From the NCBI GenBank assembly GCA_030697205.1, contig JAUYQP010000058.1:1-64000 (forward strand): a stretch of 64,000 nucleotides of DNA, given 5' to 3'. Shown here piece after piece: positions 1 through 10,317 of the stretch (positions are counted from its first letter, which is position 1; each line of letters begins with the position of its first letter). The stretch comes from Mycobacteriales bacterium (lineage in GTDB: Bacteria; Actinomycetota; Actinomycetes; Mycobacteriales; SCTD01). The notes under the pieces were generated by a model. The model did no database searches and was not told the DNA's origin. It saw only the letters and a program-made list of their open reading frames with translations. The translations under genes were made by a program, and so were the position numbers.

Positions 1-918
<918 letters not shown>

Positions 919-1524
919 TTCCTCGGCGTCAGCTGGCGCATGCACCCGGCGATCACGTCCTACGTCTCCGACCTCGCCTACGACGGCCGGCTCGTCTCCG
1001 GCCCCGGCCGAGAGCGCCAAGCGGTCACGGCGGTCGGGCTGCCCGCGTCGGGGATCGCGGTCGTCGATGTCGCCCACGTCGGCAACTCCGCTGCTTCAAC
1101 TGTCGAGGTCGAGGCGGTGGCCGAGCTGTGGCATGCGCTCGAGGGCGGCACTTTCACTGATCTCCACGGGGTGGCCCGCGCCATGACGGCTGACGACCTG
1201 CTGGTCGTTGCGCCGTACAACAACCAGGTCGGGCTCCTCAAGCGCGCTCTACCCGGGGCGCGGTTCGGGACGGTCGACAAGTTCCAAGGTCAGGAGGCGC
1301 CGGCAGTCATCTACTCGATGACCAGCTCCAGCGCAGAGGATGCCCCGCGTAGGGTGTCGTTCCTCTACGACGTACACCGTCTCAACGTCGCGGTGTCCCG
1401 GGCGCAGGCGCTGTCGATCGTGGTGATGAGCCCGCGGCTGCTGGAGGCCAACGTGCACACGCCGGAGCAGCTTCGGCAGGTCAACGCGCTCTGCCGCCTC
1501 GTCGAGCACGCGGCGCTGGTCTGA
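919..1524 (+). pseudogene. C-terminal remnant of a DNA2/NAM7-type SF1 helicase, cut by the IS3 element
   Basis: The frame picks up directly at the IS end with FLGVSWRMHPAITS, the middle of a superfamily 1 helicase 2A domain. It contains VVAPYNNQVGLL, GTVDKFQGQEAPAVI and LNVAVSRAQ, the C-terminal motifs of AAA_12-type helicases. The Walker A and B part is missing. It aligns in order with the C-terminal third of the nuclease-helicase at 4005-7331 (RMHP, YDGRL, VVAPYN, TVDKFQG, NVAVSRA), so it is probably what remains of a paralogue. A TTG codon overlapping the transposase stop could in principle start translation, but a protein without the ATP-binding core is unlikely to work. Confidence 0.8.
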
Positions 1525-1541
1525 GGTCTACCCTCCGAGCC

Positions 1542-1862
1542 GTGGAGCGCTGCGACCTCACGGACCTGTCGGTCGATGCGTGTGGTTGTTCCAGGCACCG
1601 AGCCTCGCCGGGGTTCAACGCGAAGCACGAAGCCGGTGCTGACGCAGCGGAGGCTGCGATGCCGATGGCAGTCTCACCCGACATCCGGCTCAACCCAGCG
1701 CAGGACGGGAAGGTCCACCGGGCGGACTGCTGGAGCCTGGAGGGCATCGAGGGCTTCCAGAAGCGGGCTGACTGGAGCTCGTACCAACCCGTCGACGCTG
1801 TCTTCGTGCGTGCCCATCGGGAGCTGTGCTGCTCCAAGTGCGAGCCAGGCCGCGGGATCTAG
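1542..1862 (+). CDS. Hypothetical Cys/His-rich small protein
   Basis: 106 codons from a GTG. The N-terminus has the pattern CDLTDLxVxxCGCxxH, resembling short Cys-rich heads seen on actinobacterial hypothetical proteins, and a second pair CCSKC lies near the C-terminus, so a zinc site is possible. No convincing ribosome binding site precedes the GTG. It sits between the helicase remnant and the HNH nuclease gene that points towards it. Function unknown; it could be a decayed gene, since the sequence after its stop has no coding character. Confidence 0.45.
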   Translation: MERCDLTDLSVDACGCSRHRASPGFNAKHEAGADAAEAAMPMAVSPDIRLNPAQDGKVHRADCWSLEGIEGFQKRADWSSYQPVDAVFVRAHRELCCSKCEPGRGI

Positions 1863-1991
1863 TGCGACGACTGGCCCGAGTTCGGCGCGAAGTAGCGCAA
1901 GAGCAACAGACGGAAGGCGCCTGAGCCGGCCGACCTCGACGCGGAAGGCGGCCGCAGGATCTGGTCGGGACTCTGGGATCGGAGACGGTGG

Positions 1992-2864
1992 CTACGCGCT
2001 GAAGATCGCGAAGCGCTTGGCGAGTAGGTCGCGGTCGGGGTGGTCGGCGAGGTGGCTGGGGAGTTGGAGCTGCCAGCCGTGGACGGCCTGGATGCCGTGC
2101 TTGAGCATCGGGCCGTCGACCTCGGCGAGGACGTCTTCGCGCACCTGCACGACGTAGTCGGGGCGCACGCCGAGGATGCCGCGGTCGTACGCGGCGTGGT
2201 GGATCTTGCAGAGCGACAGCCCGTTCGGGACGACGGGCTGACCGCCCTCGGAGTCGCTGAGGATGTGGGCTGCGTCGAGTAGGTCCACGTGTTTGAGGCG
2301 GCAGATGGCGCAAGCGCGCTCGTAGGCCTGGAGGACCCGCGCTCGGAAGACCGGCTGATGGAGCCTCAGCTTGGTGAGCCTCTCGGCGTACGCCCGAGTG
2401 TCGCTCGTGGGTTGGGAGCCTGCCAGGAAGCGCAAGGACTCGTCGACGGCGATCTCGACGAAGCGGCCGACAGGGTCGTCCGCGACGACGTAGACCGGGA
2501 GCACGGGGACGAAGGCGCCGGCGGAGATCCCGCGGAGCAGGATCAGCGGTAGCCGGAGGTCGAAGGCACGACGCAGCTTGCGGTTGTCACCCGAGTCGGG
2601 GTCGCCGCTCCGGTAGGCGTAGCGCAGCAGACCGTCGGCGGTCTCGACGTCGTCGTACGGGCCGCGCGGCTGGCTGAGGATGGACAGCGTGGCGGCCAGC
2701 TGGCGCGGGTTGCGGATGCCGCGCGACTGGTCGATGAGCTTGATCTGCTCGCCTTCGTGGTGGAAGGCCTCGAGCTCCGGTCGGGTGATCACGCCCCCGG
2801 AGTCGGCGGCCTTCTCCGCAACGTAGGCCATCGCCGCAGCACGCACCCTGAGCTCGTCCAGCAC
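1992..2864 (-). CDS. HNH endonuclease domain protein (putative restriction endonuclease)
   Basis: About 290 residues from a GTG at 2864. The frame is open further upstream to 3023, but that extension lacks coding character. The N-terminal half carries a segment common to actinobacterial HNH proteins (IDQSRGIRNPRQLAATLSI). The C-terminal half has the zinc-ribbon HNH core: CAIC, then DAAHILSDSEGG, then NGLSLCKIHHAAYD. Such proteins are usually predicted DNA endonucleases in restriction or mobile contexts. The gene is divergent from the NERD gene at 3009 and belongs to the nuclease-rich left block. Whether it cuts modified or foreign DNA cannot be told. Confidence 0.8.
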   Translation of the reverse strand: MLDELRVRAAAMAYVAEKAADSGGVITRPELEAFHHEGEQIKLIDQSRGIRNPRQLAATLSILSQPRGPYDDVETADGLLRYAYRSGDPDSGDNRKLRRAFDLRLPLILLRGISAGAFVPVLPVYVVADDPVGRFVEIAVDESLRFLAGSQPTSDTRAYAERLTKLRLHQPVFRARVLQAYERACAICRLKHVDLLDAAHILSDSEGGQPVVPNGLSLCKIHHAAYDRGILGVRPDYVVQVREDVLAEVDGPMLKHGIQAVHGWQLQLPSHLADHPDRDLLAKRFAIFSA

Positions 2865-3008
2865 GGTCGTAGCTTGGCACCAGCCGCTCGGCGCACGCGT
2901 ATTGGCCGGGCGTGTCTGCGCGGTGACATCAGGCTCACCTCTTCGTGATCTATGGGCGAATCCTCCAGGCGACTGGTCTGCTGGGCCGACGTGGACCGGG
3001 GGGTGGGC

Positions 3009-3863
3009 ATGAGTGACAACCAAGAGATCGTCGTACGGCCGTGGAAGCGATACGGCAAGGACCGCAGCTACGTCGGGACTGCGTCAGGGGCGACGCTGGG
3101 CTACCGCGACAACGTGACTGGACTCGTCCATGTCGACGACGAGGCGATGCGCCCTGCGGTCCTCGCGGCCCTAGGCGAGGCATCGATCCCGCAGCAGCCG
3201 GTGACAGGCCCGGTGGCGGAGTACGTCGTCACCGTGGAGCGCTGGGCCGAGGACCTCGCGGTCAACGCCCCTGGTCAGGGCGCCAAAGAGAAGGCGCAGG
3301 ACCTGCGCGCACAGGCGCCGGTGAAGAGCTTCCTGGCGCGGATGCTGGGAGTGCACACGGACGAGAGGGCCTGGCGCGTCGGTGCAGCGGGCGAGCGCAT
3401 CGTCGGGTCCGAGTTGGCAAAGCTCGAGCGCCGGGGCTGGCAGGTGCTCCACGACGTCCCCGTGGGCGAACGCGGGGCCAACATCGACCACGTGTTGGTC
3501 GGACCGGGCGGCGTGTGGACCGTGAACACGAAGTACCACTGGGGCGGGCGCGTCTGGGCGTCCGGCAACACGGTCAAGGTCAACAACTTCTACCAGCCCT
3601 ACGTCCCGAAGGCGGTCCACGAGGCGCAGCGAGCGAGCCGGTTGCTTACGACTGCGGTGGGTCGCCCGGTCGTCGTGCGGGGCATCGTCGCGATCGTCTG
3701 CGACCACCGGGAGGTCGTGCGCCAGCCCAACGGCGGAGAGGTGCTCGTCCTCGGTCCGCGGGAGGCGAGGGAGTTTCTCGCCGGTCTGCCGGCCGTGCTC
3801 GCCGTCCACGAGGTCGACGGCATCGCCGCACACGCGCGTCGCAGCACGACGTGGACCCCCTGA
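3009..3863 (+). CDS. NERD domain protein (nuclease-related)
   Basis: 284 residues from ATG 3009, preceded by a G-rich GGGGGGTGGGC stretch that can serve as ribosome binding site; an upstream in-frame start at 2952 is less likely. Residues 1-120 have no obvious domain. The NERD domain spans about 125-235, with GAAGERIVGSEL, then ANIDHVLVGPGGVW, then NTKYHWGG. Asp160 and Lys175 fit the endonuclease-fold pattern, with Asn in the usual acidic position, as is common in actinobacterial NERD proteins. The family is thought to act in DNA processing, but its biochemistry is poorly known. It precedes the RecB-like nuclease-helicase by 141 bp in the same direction. Confidence 0.85.
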   Translation: MSDNQEIVVRPWKRYGKDRSYVGTASGATLGYRDNVTGLVHVDDEAMRPAVLAALGEASIPQQPVTGPVAEYVVTVERWAEDLAVNAPGQGAKEKAQDLRAQAPVKSFLARMLGVHTDERAWRVGAAGERIVGSELAKLERRGWQVLHDVPVGERGANIDHVLVGPGGVWTVNTKYHWGGRVWASGNTVKVNNFYQPYVPKAVHEAQRASRLLTTAVGRPVVVRGIVAIVCDHREVVRQPNGGEVLVLGPREAREFLAGLPAVLAVHEVDGIAAHARRSTTWTP

Positions 3864-4004
3864 TCTGCGGCGCCGCGTCGCTGCCTGGCCCCATGACGAG
3901 GTCTGCTCGCGCGCTCGTGGAGCCATGACGCCGACCTGTGGCGGCCATGGTGTCCGGGGTCTGGGAGAGACTTCGCGCCACTCACCACCCACGAGGCAGG
4001 CTCC

Positions 4005-7000
4005 ATGACCGACCGGATCATCACGCCGTCCAAGATCACGGCGTGGCTCGACTGCGCGCACTACCTGGCGATGAAGCACCAGGTGGAGGACGGGCTGCGC
4101 GAGCGACCGCATGGCGGGATGGGGGCCTTCGCGCGGCTGCTGGCTGACAAGGGGCTGCAGCACGAGCGCGACTGCCTGGACAAGCTGCGGTTGGACAAGG
4201 TCGTCCACGAGGTGCCTGAGCGGCTGCGGGGCGAGTCGTTCGCTGCGTGGACGGAGCGGATCGGGGACCCGCTGGCCCTCGATGTCGACGTGCTCTACCA
4301 GGTGCCGCTGCTGCACGACGGCATCCGGGGGATCGCGGACTTCCTCGTCCGGGTAGTGGGGCTGGACGGGTCGACCACCTGGGAGCCGGTCGATGCCAAG
4401 CTGGCCCGCAAGGAGGCGAAGCCGGGGCACGTCCTGCAGTTGTGCTTCTACGCCGACGCGATCGAAGCGCGCACCGGGCGGCGTCCGGAGCAGATGCACC
4501 TGTGGCTCGGGTCGGGGGACTATGAATCGCTCGACCTCGCGGACTTCGCGCCGTACTGGCGGCGGCTCCGGGGGCAGCTCCGCGCGCTCGTCGACGCCCC
4601 GCAGAGCGACGCGGTCACGCGGCCGGAGCCTTGCGACCACTGCGCCTTCTGCGAGTTCGCCGACGTCTGCGACGCGCAGTGGCGCGATGAGGACGCACTG
4701 CTCTACGTCGCGGGGCTGCGCGCCGCGGACCGGCAGGTGCTCGAGGCCGGGGGCGTCGCGACGCTGACAGCACTCGCCGACCGGGTCGACCCGGTTGTCG
4801 ACCTGTCGGAGGAGCGGTTGGCTCGGGTGCGGACCCAGGCGGACCTGCAGCGCGCGGCGCGCGACGGTGACGGTGCGGCTCCGCCGTACGTCCTCATCCC
4901 TGCTGGGGAGGACGCGGTCTGGGGGAGGGGTCTCGAGCAGCTCCCGGAGCCGGATGACGGCGACGTGTTCCTCGACTTCGAAGGGCACCCGTTCTGGACG
5001 GCGAAGCAGGGGCTGTTCTTCCTGCTCGGGCTGATCGAGCTCGATGCGACGGGCTCGTGGGTATACCGCTGCTGGTGGGCGCACTCGCCGGAGGCGGAAG
5101 CACAAGCGGCGGGCTTGCTGATCGACTACCTCGCCGAACGACGCCACCAGCATCCGGGAATGCACGTCTACCACTACAACCACACCGAGCGGTCGTCGCT
5201 GGAGCGGCTGGCTACCGACTACGGGGTCGGTGAGGTGGTGCTCGAGCAGCTGGTGACCACCGGGGCGTTCGTCGACCTGCTGTTGGTCGCGCGCAACGCT
5301 CTGCAGGTCGGGACCGAGTCCTACGGGCTGAAGGCGCTCGAGACGCTGACGGATTACGAGCGCGGCCACGACATCGACCAGGGCGCGGGTGCGGTCGTGG
5401 AGTACGAGAACTGGATGAAGGACGGCGACGCCGCCGCGCTGTCGCGGATCGCTTCCTACAACGAGGACGACGTCCGGGCCACGCGCGCGCTGCGTGACTG
5501 GCTGGTCGGCGTGCGGGCTGAGGGTCTCGCCTGGCGGCACGCCGTCCTGGACCCGGACGACGAGCTTCCCGAGCTCGACGAGCAGGTCGCCGCGTTGCAC
5601 GCGTTTGGTCCCGAGACCCCCGAACACCTGTTGGGCGACGTGCTCGGCTACTGGCGGCGGGAGTGGAAGGCGCACCTGGCACCGCTGCTCGCGCGCTGCG
5701 GCGCGTCGACGACCGACCTGTTCGAGGACCCGGAGGCACTGGCGGGGCTGCACTCCGGGGTCGTCGTCGAGCGGCTCGGTGCTCGCGGTCAGGCCGTCAC
5801 GCCCGTGCTGCGCTGCGCGTTGCCTCCGCAATCGGTCGACGGCATCGAGGTGGGGGACGCGGTGCTCTTTCCCACGCCCGAGGGGCCGGTCGGCTACTCG
5901 TCCGTCGTCCGGCTGGACCCCGAGTCCGGCGAGGCCGACCTGATGTGGAGCGCGACGTGCGCCGATCTGGGGTGGCAGCCATCGGCGGTCGTCCTCAACG
6001 ACTGGGTGTCGCCGAAGCCGAAGCCCGCTGCTCTGTCAGAGCTGGCCGCGTCGGTGCTGGCGGGCTCGACGTCGGGGCCGGAGTTCGCGCTTCTTCGGCG
6101 CGACCTGCCGCGCTTCGTGGCGGGTCGGGGACCAGTGGGCGGCGTCTTCGGTGACGACGTCCACGAGATGACGGCATGGGTGGCACACCTCGACTCTTCC
6201 TACGTCGCGATCCAGGGACCTCCCGGGACGGGCAAGACCTACCGCGGGGCTCATCTCGTCCGCACACTGGTCGCGGCTGGCAAGCGGGTCGGGATCACGG
6301 GCCCCAGTCACTCGGCGATCAACAACCTGCTCGAGGCGGTGCTCGACCTCTACGACGAGAACGGCGATCTCGAAGGCCTGTCCTGGATCAAGCGCGGCGG
6401 CGCGGGAGTCCGTGGGGTGCCCACGGCCGCGAACCCGAAGGCGGGCGCGAAGTCGTCGTACGCCGTCGTGGCTGGAACGCCCTGGCACTTCGCAGGTGCG
6501 GACATGGCTGCGGCGCCCGTGGACGTGCTGCTCGTCGACGAGGCTGGCCAGGTGGGGCTCGCGGACGCGTTGGCGGCCTGCCGGTCGGCCCGCAACGTCA
6601 TCCTGCTCGGCGACCCGCAGCAGCTGCCTCAGGTCTCACTGGCCTCGCACCCGGGCGGTGGCGGGCTCAGCGTCCTCGAGCACGTCCTGGGCGGCGAGCG
6701 CACCGTCTCGGCGGACCGTGGTGTCTTCATCACGGAGACGCGACGGATGCACCCGGACGTGTGCGGCTTCATCTCCGACGAGATCTACGACGGGCGGCTC
6801 AGCAGTCACGAGTCCTGCGCTGGGCAGACAACGGTCTTCGGGACAGGGCTTCGCTGGCTGCGAGCCACGCACACGGGCAGGGTCACCGAGTCGGAGGAGG
6901 AGGCGGAGCTCGTCGTCGCCGAGATCGGTCGGCTGCTCGGGACGCCGTGGACCGATCAGCACGGAGTGGTGCGCCCTCTCGGTGCCGGTGACGTCCTGGT

Positions 7001-7331
7001 GGTGGCGCCGTACAACGACCAGGTGAACCTCCTGCGATCGCGCTTGGCGGCCGACCCGGCCATGGCCGAGGTGGCGGTCGGGACCGTGGACAAGTTCCAG
7101 GGACGGCAAGCCGCAGTGGTGCTGTTCTCGATGACGACGTCGACGGCGGCGGACATGCACCGCAGTGCGGACTTCCTCTTCTCGCGCAACCGCTTCAACG
7201 TGGCAGTCAGTCGAGCGCGGTGCCTTGCCTACCTGGTGTGCACAGAGGAACTGCTCAACAGTCGGGGGCGTGATCTCGAGGAGATGCGGCTTATCTCGAC
7301 GCTGTGCGCCTTCGCGGAGCGAGCCACGTGA
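4005..7331 (+). CDS. TM0106-family RecB-like nuclease fused to SF1 DNA2/NAM7 helicase
   Basis: 1108 residues, ATG 4005 with AGGCAGG just upstream. The domains, in order, are as follows. A RecB/Cas4-like PD-(D/E)XK nuclease covers about 1-220 (EPVDAKLARKEAKPGH near 127, with QLCFYADA). A CxxCxxCx5C-like cluster follows (CDHCAFCEFADVC, near 209-221), possibly a metal or iron-sulphur site. A YprB-like RNase H-fold exonuclease region holds VFLDFEGHPFW near 321 and YHYNHTERSSLERL. The SF1 helicase has Walker A GPPGTGKT near 738, Walker B VLLVDEAGQ near 841 and C-terminal TVDKFQG and NVAVSRARC. All catalytic motifs look intact. Related proteins are found in DNA repair or defence settings; the role here is unproven. 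Confidence 0.92.
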   Translation: MTDRIITPSKITAWLDCAHYLAMKHQVEDGLRERPHGGMGAFARLLADKGLQHERDCLDKLRLDKVVHEVPERLRGESFAAWTERIGDPLALDVDVLYQVPLLHDGIRGIADFLVRVVGLDGSTTWEPVDAKLARKEAKPGHVLQLCFYADAIEARTGRRPEQMHLWLGSGDYESLDLADFAPYWRRLRGQLRALVDAPQSDAVTRPEPCDHCAFCEFADVCDAQWRDEDALLYVAGLRAADRQVLEAGGVATLTALADRVDPVVDLSEERLARVRTQADLQRAARDGDGAAPPYVLIPAGEDAVWGRGLEQLPEPDDGDVFLDFEGHPFWTAKQGLFFLLGLIELDATGSWVYRCWWAHSPEAEAQAAGLLIDYLAERRHQHPGMHVYHYNHTERSSLERLATDYGVGEVVLEQLVTTGAFVDLLLVARNALQVGTESYGLKALETLTDYERGHDIDQGAGAVVEYENWMKDGDAAALSRIASYNEDDVRATRALRDWLVGVRAEGLAWRHAVLDPDDELPELDEQVAALHAFGPETPEHLLGDVLGYWRREWKAHLAPLLARCGASTTDLFEDPEALAGLHSGVVVERLGARGQAVTPVLRCALPPQSVDGIEVGDAVLFPTPEGPVGYSSVVRLDPESGEADLMWSATCADLGWQPSAVVLNDWVSPKPKPAALSELAASVLAGSTSGPEFALLRRDLPRFVAGRGPVGGVFGDDVHEMTAWVAHLDSSYVAIQGPPGTGKTYRGAHLVRTLVAAGKRVGITGPSHSAINNLLEAVLDLYDENGDLEGLSWIKRGGAGVRGVPTAANPKAGAKSSYAVVAGTPWHFAGADMAAAPVDVLLVDEAGQVGLADALAACRSARNVILLGDPQQLPQVSLASHPGGGGLSVLEHVLGGERTVSADRGVFITETRRMHPDVCGFISDEIYDGRLSSHESCAGQTTVFGTGLRWLRATHTGRVTESEEEAELVVAEIGRLLGTPWTDQHGVVRPLGAGDVLVVAPYNDQVNLLRSRLAADPAMAEVAVGTVDKFQGRQAAVVLFSMTTSTAADMHRSADFLFSRNRFNVAVSRARCLAYLVCTEELLNSRGRDLEEMRLISTLCAFAERAT

Positions 7332-7457
7332 CTGCTGCGCTCCCGTGCTGAAGACAGGCAGGTGCTGCCGGGAGCGCATGGCGGTGGTCGCATCGGGTGC
7401 CGTCACCTGATTGCCTACCGAGGGGCACTGGCCCAGACCTATCGAAAGGGATCGACG

Positions 7458-7667
7458 ATGACGCCCGACGAGGAACACGCTTTCTACGCCGACCCTGCGA
7501 ACCAGACACCGCAGGGACCAGCAACGCGACGGCTCAGCGATGCCGTTCCGGTCCGGCTGGATCCCGAGGTGCTGGCAGCCGTTCGCGAGCGGGCCCAGCG
7601 CGACGACCGGTCGATCTCCAGCTGGATCCGGCTCGCGGTCGAGCACGAGCTGTCCCGCCCTGCCTGA
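7458..7667 (+). CDS. Ribbon-helix-helix (CopG/Arc-like) small protein
   Basis: 69 residues. ATG 7458 is chosen because AAAGGGA lies at proper spacing and the upstream extension is not protein-like. The N-terminus, TPDEEHAFYADPANQ, is typical of a widespread actinobacterial RHH antitoxin-like family. The C-terminal half, SDAVPVRLDPEVLAAVRE followed by DDRSISSWIRLAVEHEL, is a clear RHH fold. These proteins bind operator DNA and often neutralise a toxin, but no toxin gene lies next to it, so it may be an orphan antitoxin or a plain regulator. Confidence 0.8.
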   Translation: MTPDEEHAFYADPANQTPQGPATRRLSDAVPVRLDPEVLAAVRERAQRDDRSISSWIRLAVEHELSRPA

Positions 7668-7682
7668 CGCCGCCGTCACCCT

Positions 7683-7699
7683 GACGTGTCACTCACGTC
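7683..7699. terminator. Short hairpin between convergent genes
   Basis: GACGTG and CACGTC form a 6-bp stem around a 5-base loop in the 44-bp gap between the RHH gene and the convergent helicase gene. There is no T-tract, so it is at best a weak bidirectional terminator. Confidence 0.35.
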
Positions 7700-7711
7700 G
7701 ACCGGGAGCGC

Positions 7712-9370
7712 TCAGGGGCGCGGGTCCCAGAGCTCTGCCTCGTCGAGGCGCTTGCGGATGCCGCCGTCGCCGACGGAGGCGATGAGTTCGGGGTCGCCGA
7801 CGACGACCAGCTGGGACCGGGCGCGTGACAGCCCGACGTACAGCATCTCCTTGGCCTTTGCCTCGTCGCTGAAGCCGTTGACGGCCAGCACCACGCAGCT
7901 ACGCTCGAGTCCCTTGAACCCGCTGACCGTGCCGTAGCAAACGGACTCGCCGCTGAAGTAGTCCTCCCAGTAGGCGTCCCAGCCGCCCGGGCCCTTGATC
8001 GTCTCGTCGTGGACCGAGTGCCGGTGGTGTGTGGTGAGCAGGGCGAGCTGCCCGGGCTCCCAGGTCTCCTCGAGCAGGTCGACGGCGTCGTCGGCACGGG
8101 TGAGCGCGTCGGCGGTGTCGCAGGCGACGAGGCGCACCCGCGGGCCCTTGAGGCCCTTCGCGGTGGAGCGGACCGTCACGAGGCTGCTGAAGAAGCCGGC
8201 GATCCGCTGGGTGTTGCGCAGGTTGCGGCTGAGGATGATCGGGGGCAGGTCGATCGGGACCTCGCCCTGGCGCGGGAAGACCCGCTGGCCGCTGTCGAGG
8301 AAGACGTAGAGCCCTTCGTGGTCCGGGCCGCGCAGCGACGCGCGCACGGTCTCCCACCACTGCTCGCCGAAGTCCTGGCCCTCGTCGACGACGACGGCGT
8401 CGAATCGCTGCTCGATCGGAGCGGCGGCGGCGAGGTCGAGGACGGAGCGGGGGAGCTCCTGCTCCCAGTAGCGGTCGGCGCCGAACTCGTCCGGCGGAGG
8501 TCCGCCCCACGTGGTCCCGAGCCGGTGGAACAGACCGACGTAGGCAGGCGGCTTCGACCAGGTCGCCGCCTCCTTCTGCAGGAAGGCCGCGAGCCCGCGT
8601 GAATAGCAGACCAGCGCGACCCGCTTGCCCTGCGCGGCGAGACGGCGGGCCTGGGCCATCGCGAGCCAGGTCTTGCCGGTGCCGGCCCCGCCGATGACCA
8701 TGAGCTGGGGGAACATCTGCCACTCGGCGACCCGCTCGGCGAGCTCGGCCGACAACGCATCCGACACCTGCTCGGCCACGGCGACATCGGACTGCTCAGG
8801 GTCGGTCATCAGTCTCGGCATCAGCACGTCGGTCAGCTGGTCATAGGCCTCGCGCGACAGCGGCGCATGGCCGTCGCCGTCGGTCGCTGCGGTGAGCACC
8901 CGCGCTGCCAGCTGTGCCATGTCGCCCCGGTCGACGACCTGAGTGCGCCGGAAGTCGTGCGCGTCGTAGTCCCCGACGTCGACATGGGGCAGCACGACCA
9001 GGTGCTGCGTCCGGGCGCGGGCGGCGAGGCAGCCATGCTCCTGGAGCCACTCGGTCAGCAGGTGGCGGACCTCGGAGGCCTGCTCCATCGGGTTGAGCTT
9101 GAGCTTGTGCTCCTCAGCCCCGCGCCTGCTCCAGAACGTGCCGCCCTCGTCGCGCTCGACGTGCCCGCCCTTGACCTCGATCACGACGAGGCCCTCGCCC
9201 GGCCAGGCGACGAGGAAGTCGATCTCGCGCTCGCTGCGGCCGTCGGGCAGGCGCAGCGAGTAGAAGACTGCGCAGTCGGCCGGCAGCTGCGTCGCGAGCG
9301 CGTCCCAGACGGCGCGCTCGCCCCATCGCAGGTCGCGCTCGGGGAAGTCAGGTGGGAAGAACCGCGCCAT
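7712..9370 (-). CDS. NERD domain-UvrD-like helicase fusion
   Basis: 552 residues from ATG 9370. The NERD domain occupies about 10-115, with EREIDFLVAW (Asp51) and VVIEVKGGHV (Glu65, Lys67), the full acidic-plus-lysine signature. The SF1 helicase follows: Walker A GGAGTGKTWLA at 227-237, Walker B VVVDEGQDF, then a UvrD_C_2-like end with GFKGLERSCVVLAV and MLYVGLSRARSQLVVVG. This is a known architecture (nuclease-related domain with DEAD/UvrD helicase) often found near restriction and defence genes. It probably unwinds and processes DNA. It is convergent with the RHH gene and divergent from the EEP gene at 9550. Confidence 0.9.
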   Translation of the reverse strand: MARFFPPDFPERDLRWGERAVWDALATQLPADCAVFYSLRLPDGRSEREIDFLVAWPGEGLVVIEVKGGHVERDEGGTFWSRRGAEEHKLKLNPMEQASEVRHLLTEWLQEHGCLAARARTQHLVVLPHVDVGDYDAHDFRRTQVVDRGDMAQLAARVLTAATDGDGHAPLSREAYDQLTDVLMPRLMTDPEQSDVAVAEQVSDALSAELAERVAEWQMFPQLMVIGGAGTGKTWLAMAQARRLAAQGKRVALVCYSRGLAAFLQKEAATWSKPPAYVGLFHRLGTTWGGPPPDEFGADRYWEQELPRSVLDLAAAAPIEQRFDAVVVDEGQDFGEQWWETVRASLRGPDHEGLYVFLDSGQRVFPRQGEVPIDLPPIILSRNLRNTQRIAGFFSSLVTVRSTAKGLKGPRVRLVACDTADALTRADDAVDLLEETWEPGQLALLTTHHRHSVHDETIKGPGGWDAYWEDYFSGESVCYGTVSGFKGLERSCVVLAVNGFSDEAKAKEMLYVGLSRARSQLVVVGDPELIASVGDGGIRKRLDEAELWDPRP

Positions 9371-9549
9371 GACGCGGACTCTGCCAGCCGGTTGCGAGGT
9401 TGGCGGGCAGGCGCAGCCACTCGCGCAGGTGGAGCGGGTGACGTCTGGCAGGTCGTGACTCGCACGCACAGCGGGGACCGTCGGCGCGTACGAGCGAATG
9501 TTGTCGGATCTCCACGCCAAGATGTGCGCTGTCGACGGCAGGGGGTGCA

Positions 9550-10317
9550 GTGGAGAACGACCTCGATCGCACAGGGGTGACCATCACGGCGTGGAACGTG
9601 CGCGCCGGGCTCACGCCAGGGAAGTTCGAGAAGCTCGAGCGGCTGGGGGCAGACGTGATGGTCGTGTCCGAGTTGCAGTCGACGTATCAGGCACTCGAGG
9701 GCTGGAGCGTCGCGCTCCGTGCGAGCGAGGGCTCGCGAGTGCTCGGCGTGCTGGCTCGGCCAGGATGGGTCATCAGCCCCGTCGCCCACGACCCGGGTCT
9801 CCCCTGGATGCTCCCCTTGGATGTGTCCGGACCGTCGGGTCAGCGTCTTGTGCTGTTGGCGCTGTGGACGGTCGCGGGCAAGGGCCGGCCGTCCTACCCC
9901 AAGCAGACACAGCAGGCGATCGCCGCGTGGGAGTCCGCGTGCGAGGCCGCCGGTGTAGCTCCGTGGGAGCGCACCGTGCTCGCCGGCGACTTCAACGCCT
10001 CACTCCAGACCACGAACGCTGTCGGCCACCGCACGACGCTCCAACAGCTGCGTGAGCGTGGCCTCGTCAGTGCCTACCACCAGGCACACGGGTGCGAGCA
10101 CGGCCAGGAACCCGAGGGCACCCTTCGCTGGGTCGGTCGCGGCAGGGTCGTCTCCGACTTCCACTGCGACTTCGTCTTCGCGAGCGAGGACCTGGCGTCT
10201 GGGCTGGGGGCGGTTGTGGGCAGCTTCGAGCAGTGGTGCGGGCCGGGGCTGAGCGATCACGTGCCCGTGACGGCGAACATCCTCTTCCCTCTGCCGGCGC
10301 AGCACGTCCGCACGTGA
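9550..10317 (+). CDS. Endonuclease/exonuclease/phosphatase (EEP) family protein
   Basis: 255 residues from GTG 9550. It has the EEP metal site in order: AWNVRAG (Asn16), SELQS (Glu41), AGDFNAS (Asp147, Asn149) and SDHVPV (Asp236, His237), as in exonuclease III/DNase I-like phosphodiesterases. There is no signal peptide, so it is cytoplasmic, with DNA or a phosphorylated small molecule as substrate. Its stop overlaps the GTG of the next gene (GTGA), so the two are translationally coupled. Confidence 0.85.
   Translation: MENDLDRTGVTITAWNVRAGLTPGKFEKLERLGADVMVVSELQSTYQALEGWSVALRASEGSRVLGVLARPGWVISPVAHDPGLPWMLPLDVSGPSGQRLVLLALWTVAGKGRPSYPKQTQQAIAAWESACEAAGVAPWERTVLAGDFNASLQTTNAVGHRTTLQQLRERGLVSAYHQAHGCEHGQEPEGTLRWVGRGRVVSDFHCDFVFASEDLASGLGAVVGSFEQWCGPGLSDHVPVTANILFPLPAQHVRT

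Noticed and set aside
3171-5831. Very long open frame on the minus strand opposite the NERD and nuclease-helicase genes
   Set aside because: At this GC content antisense frames stay open by chance. Its Arg/Pro/Val-rich translation has no domain, and the plus-strand genes show clear catalytic motifs.
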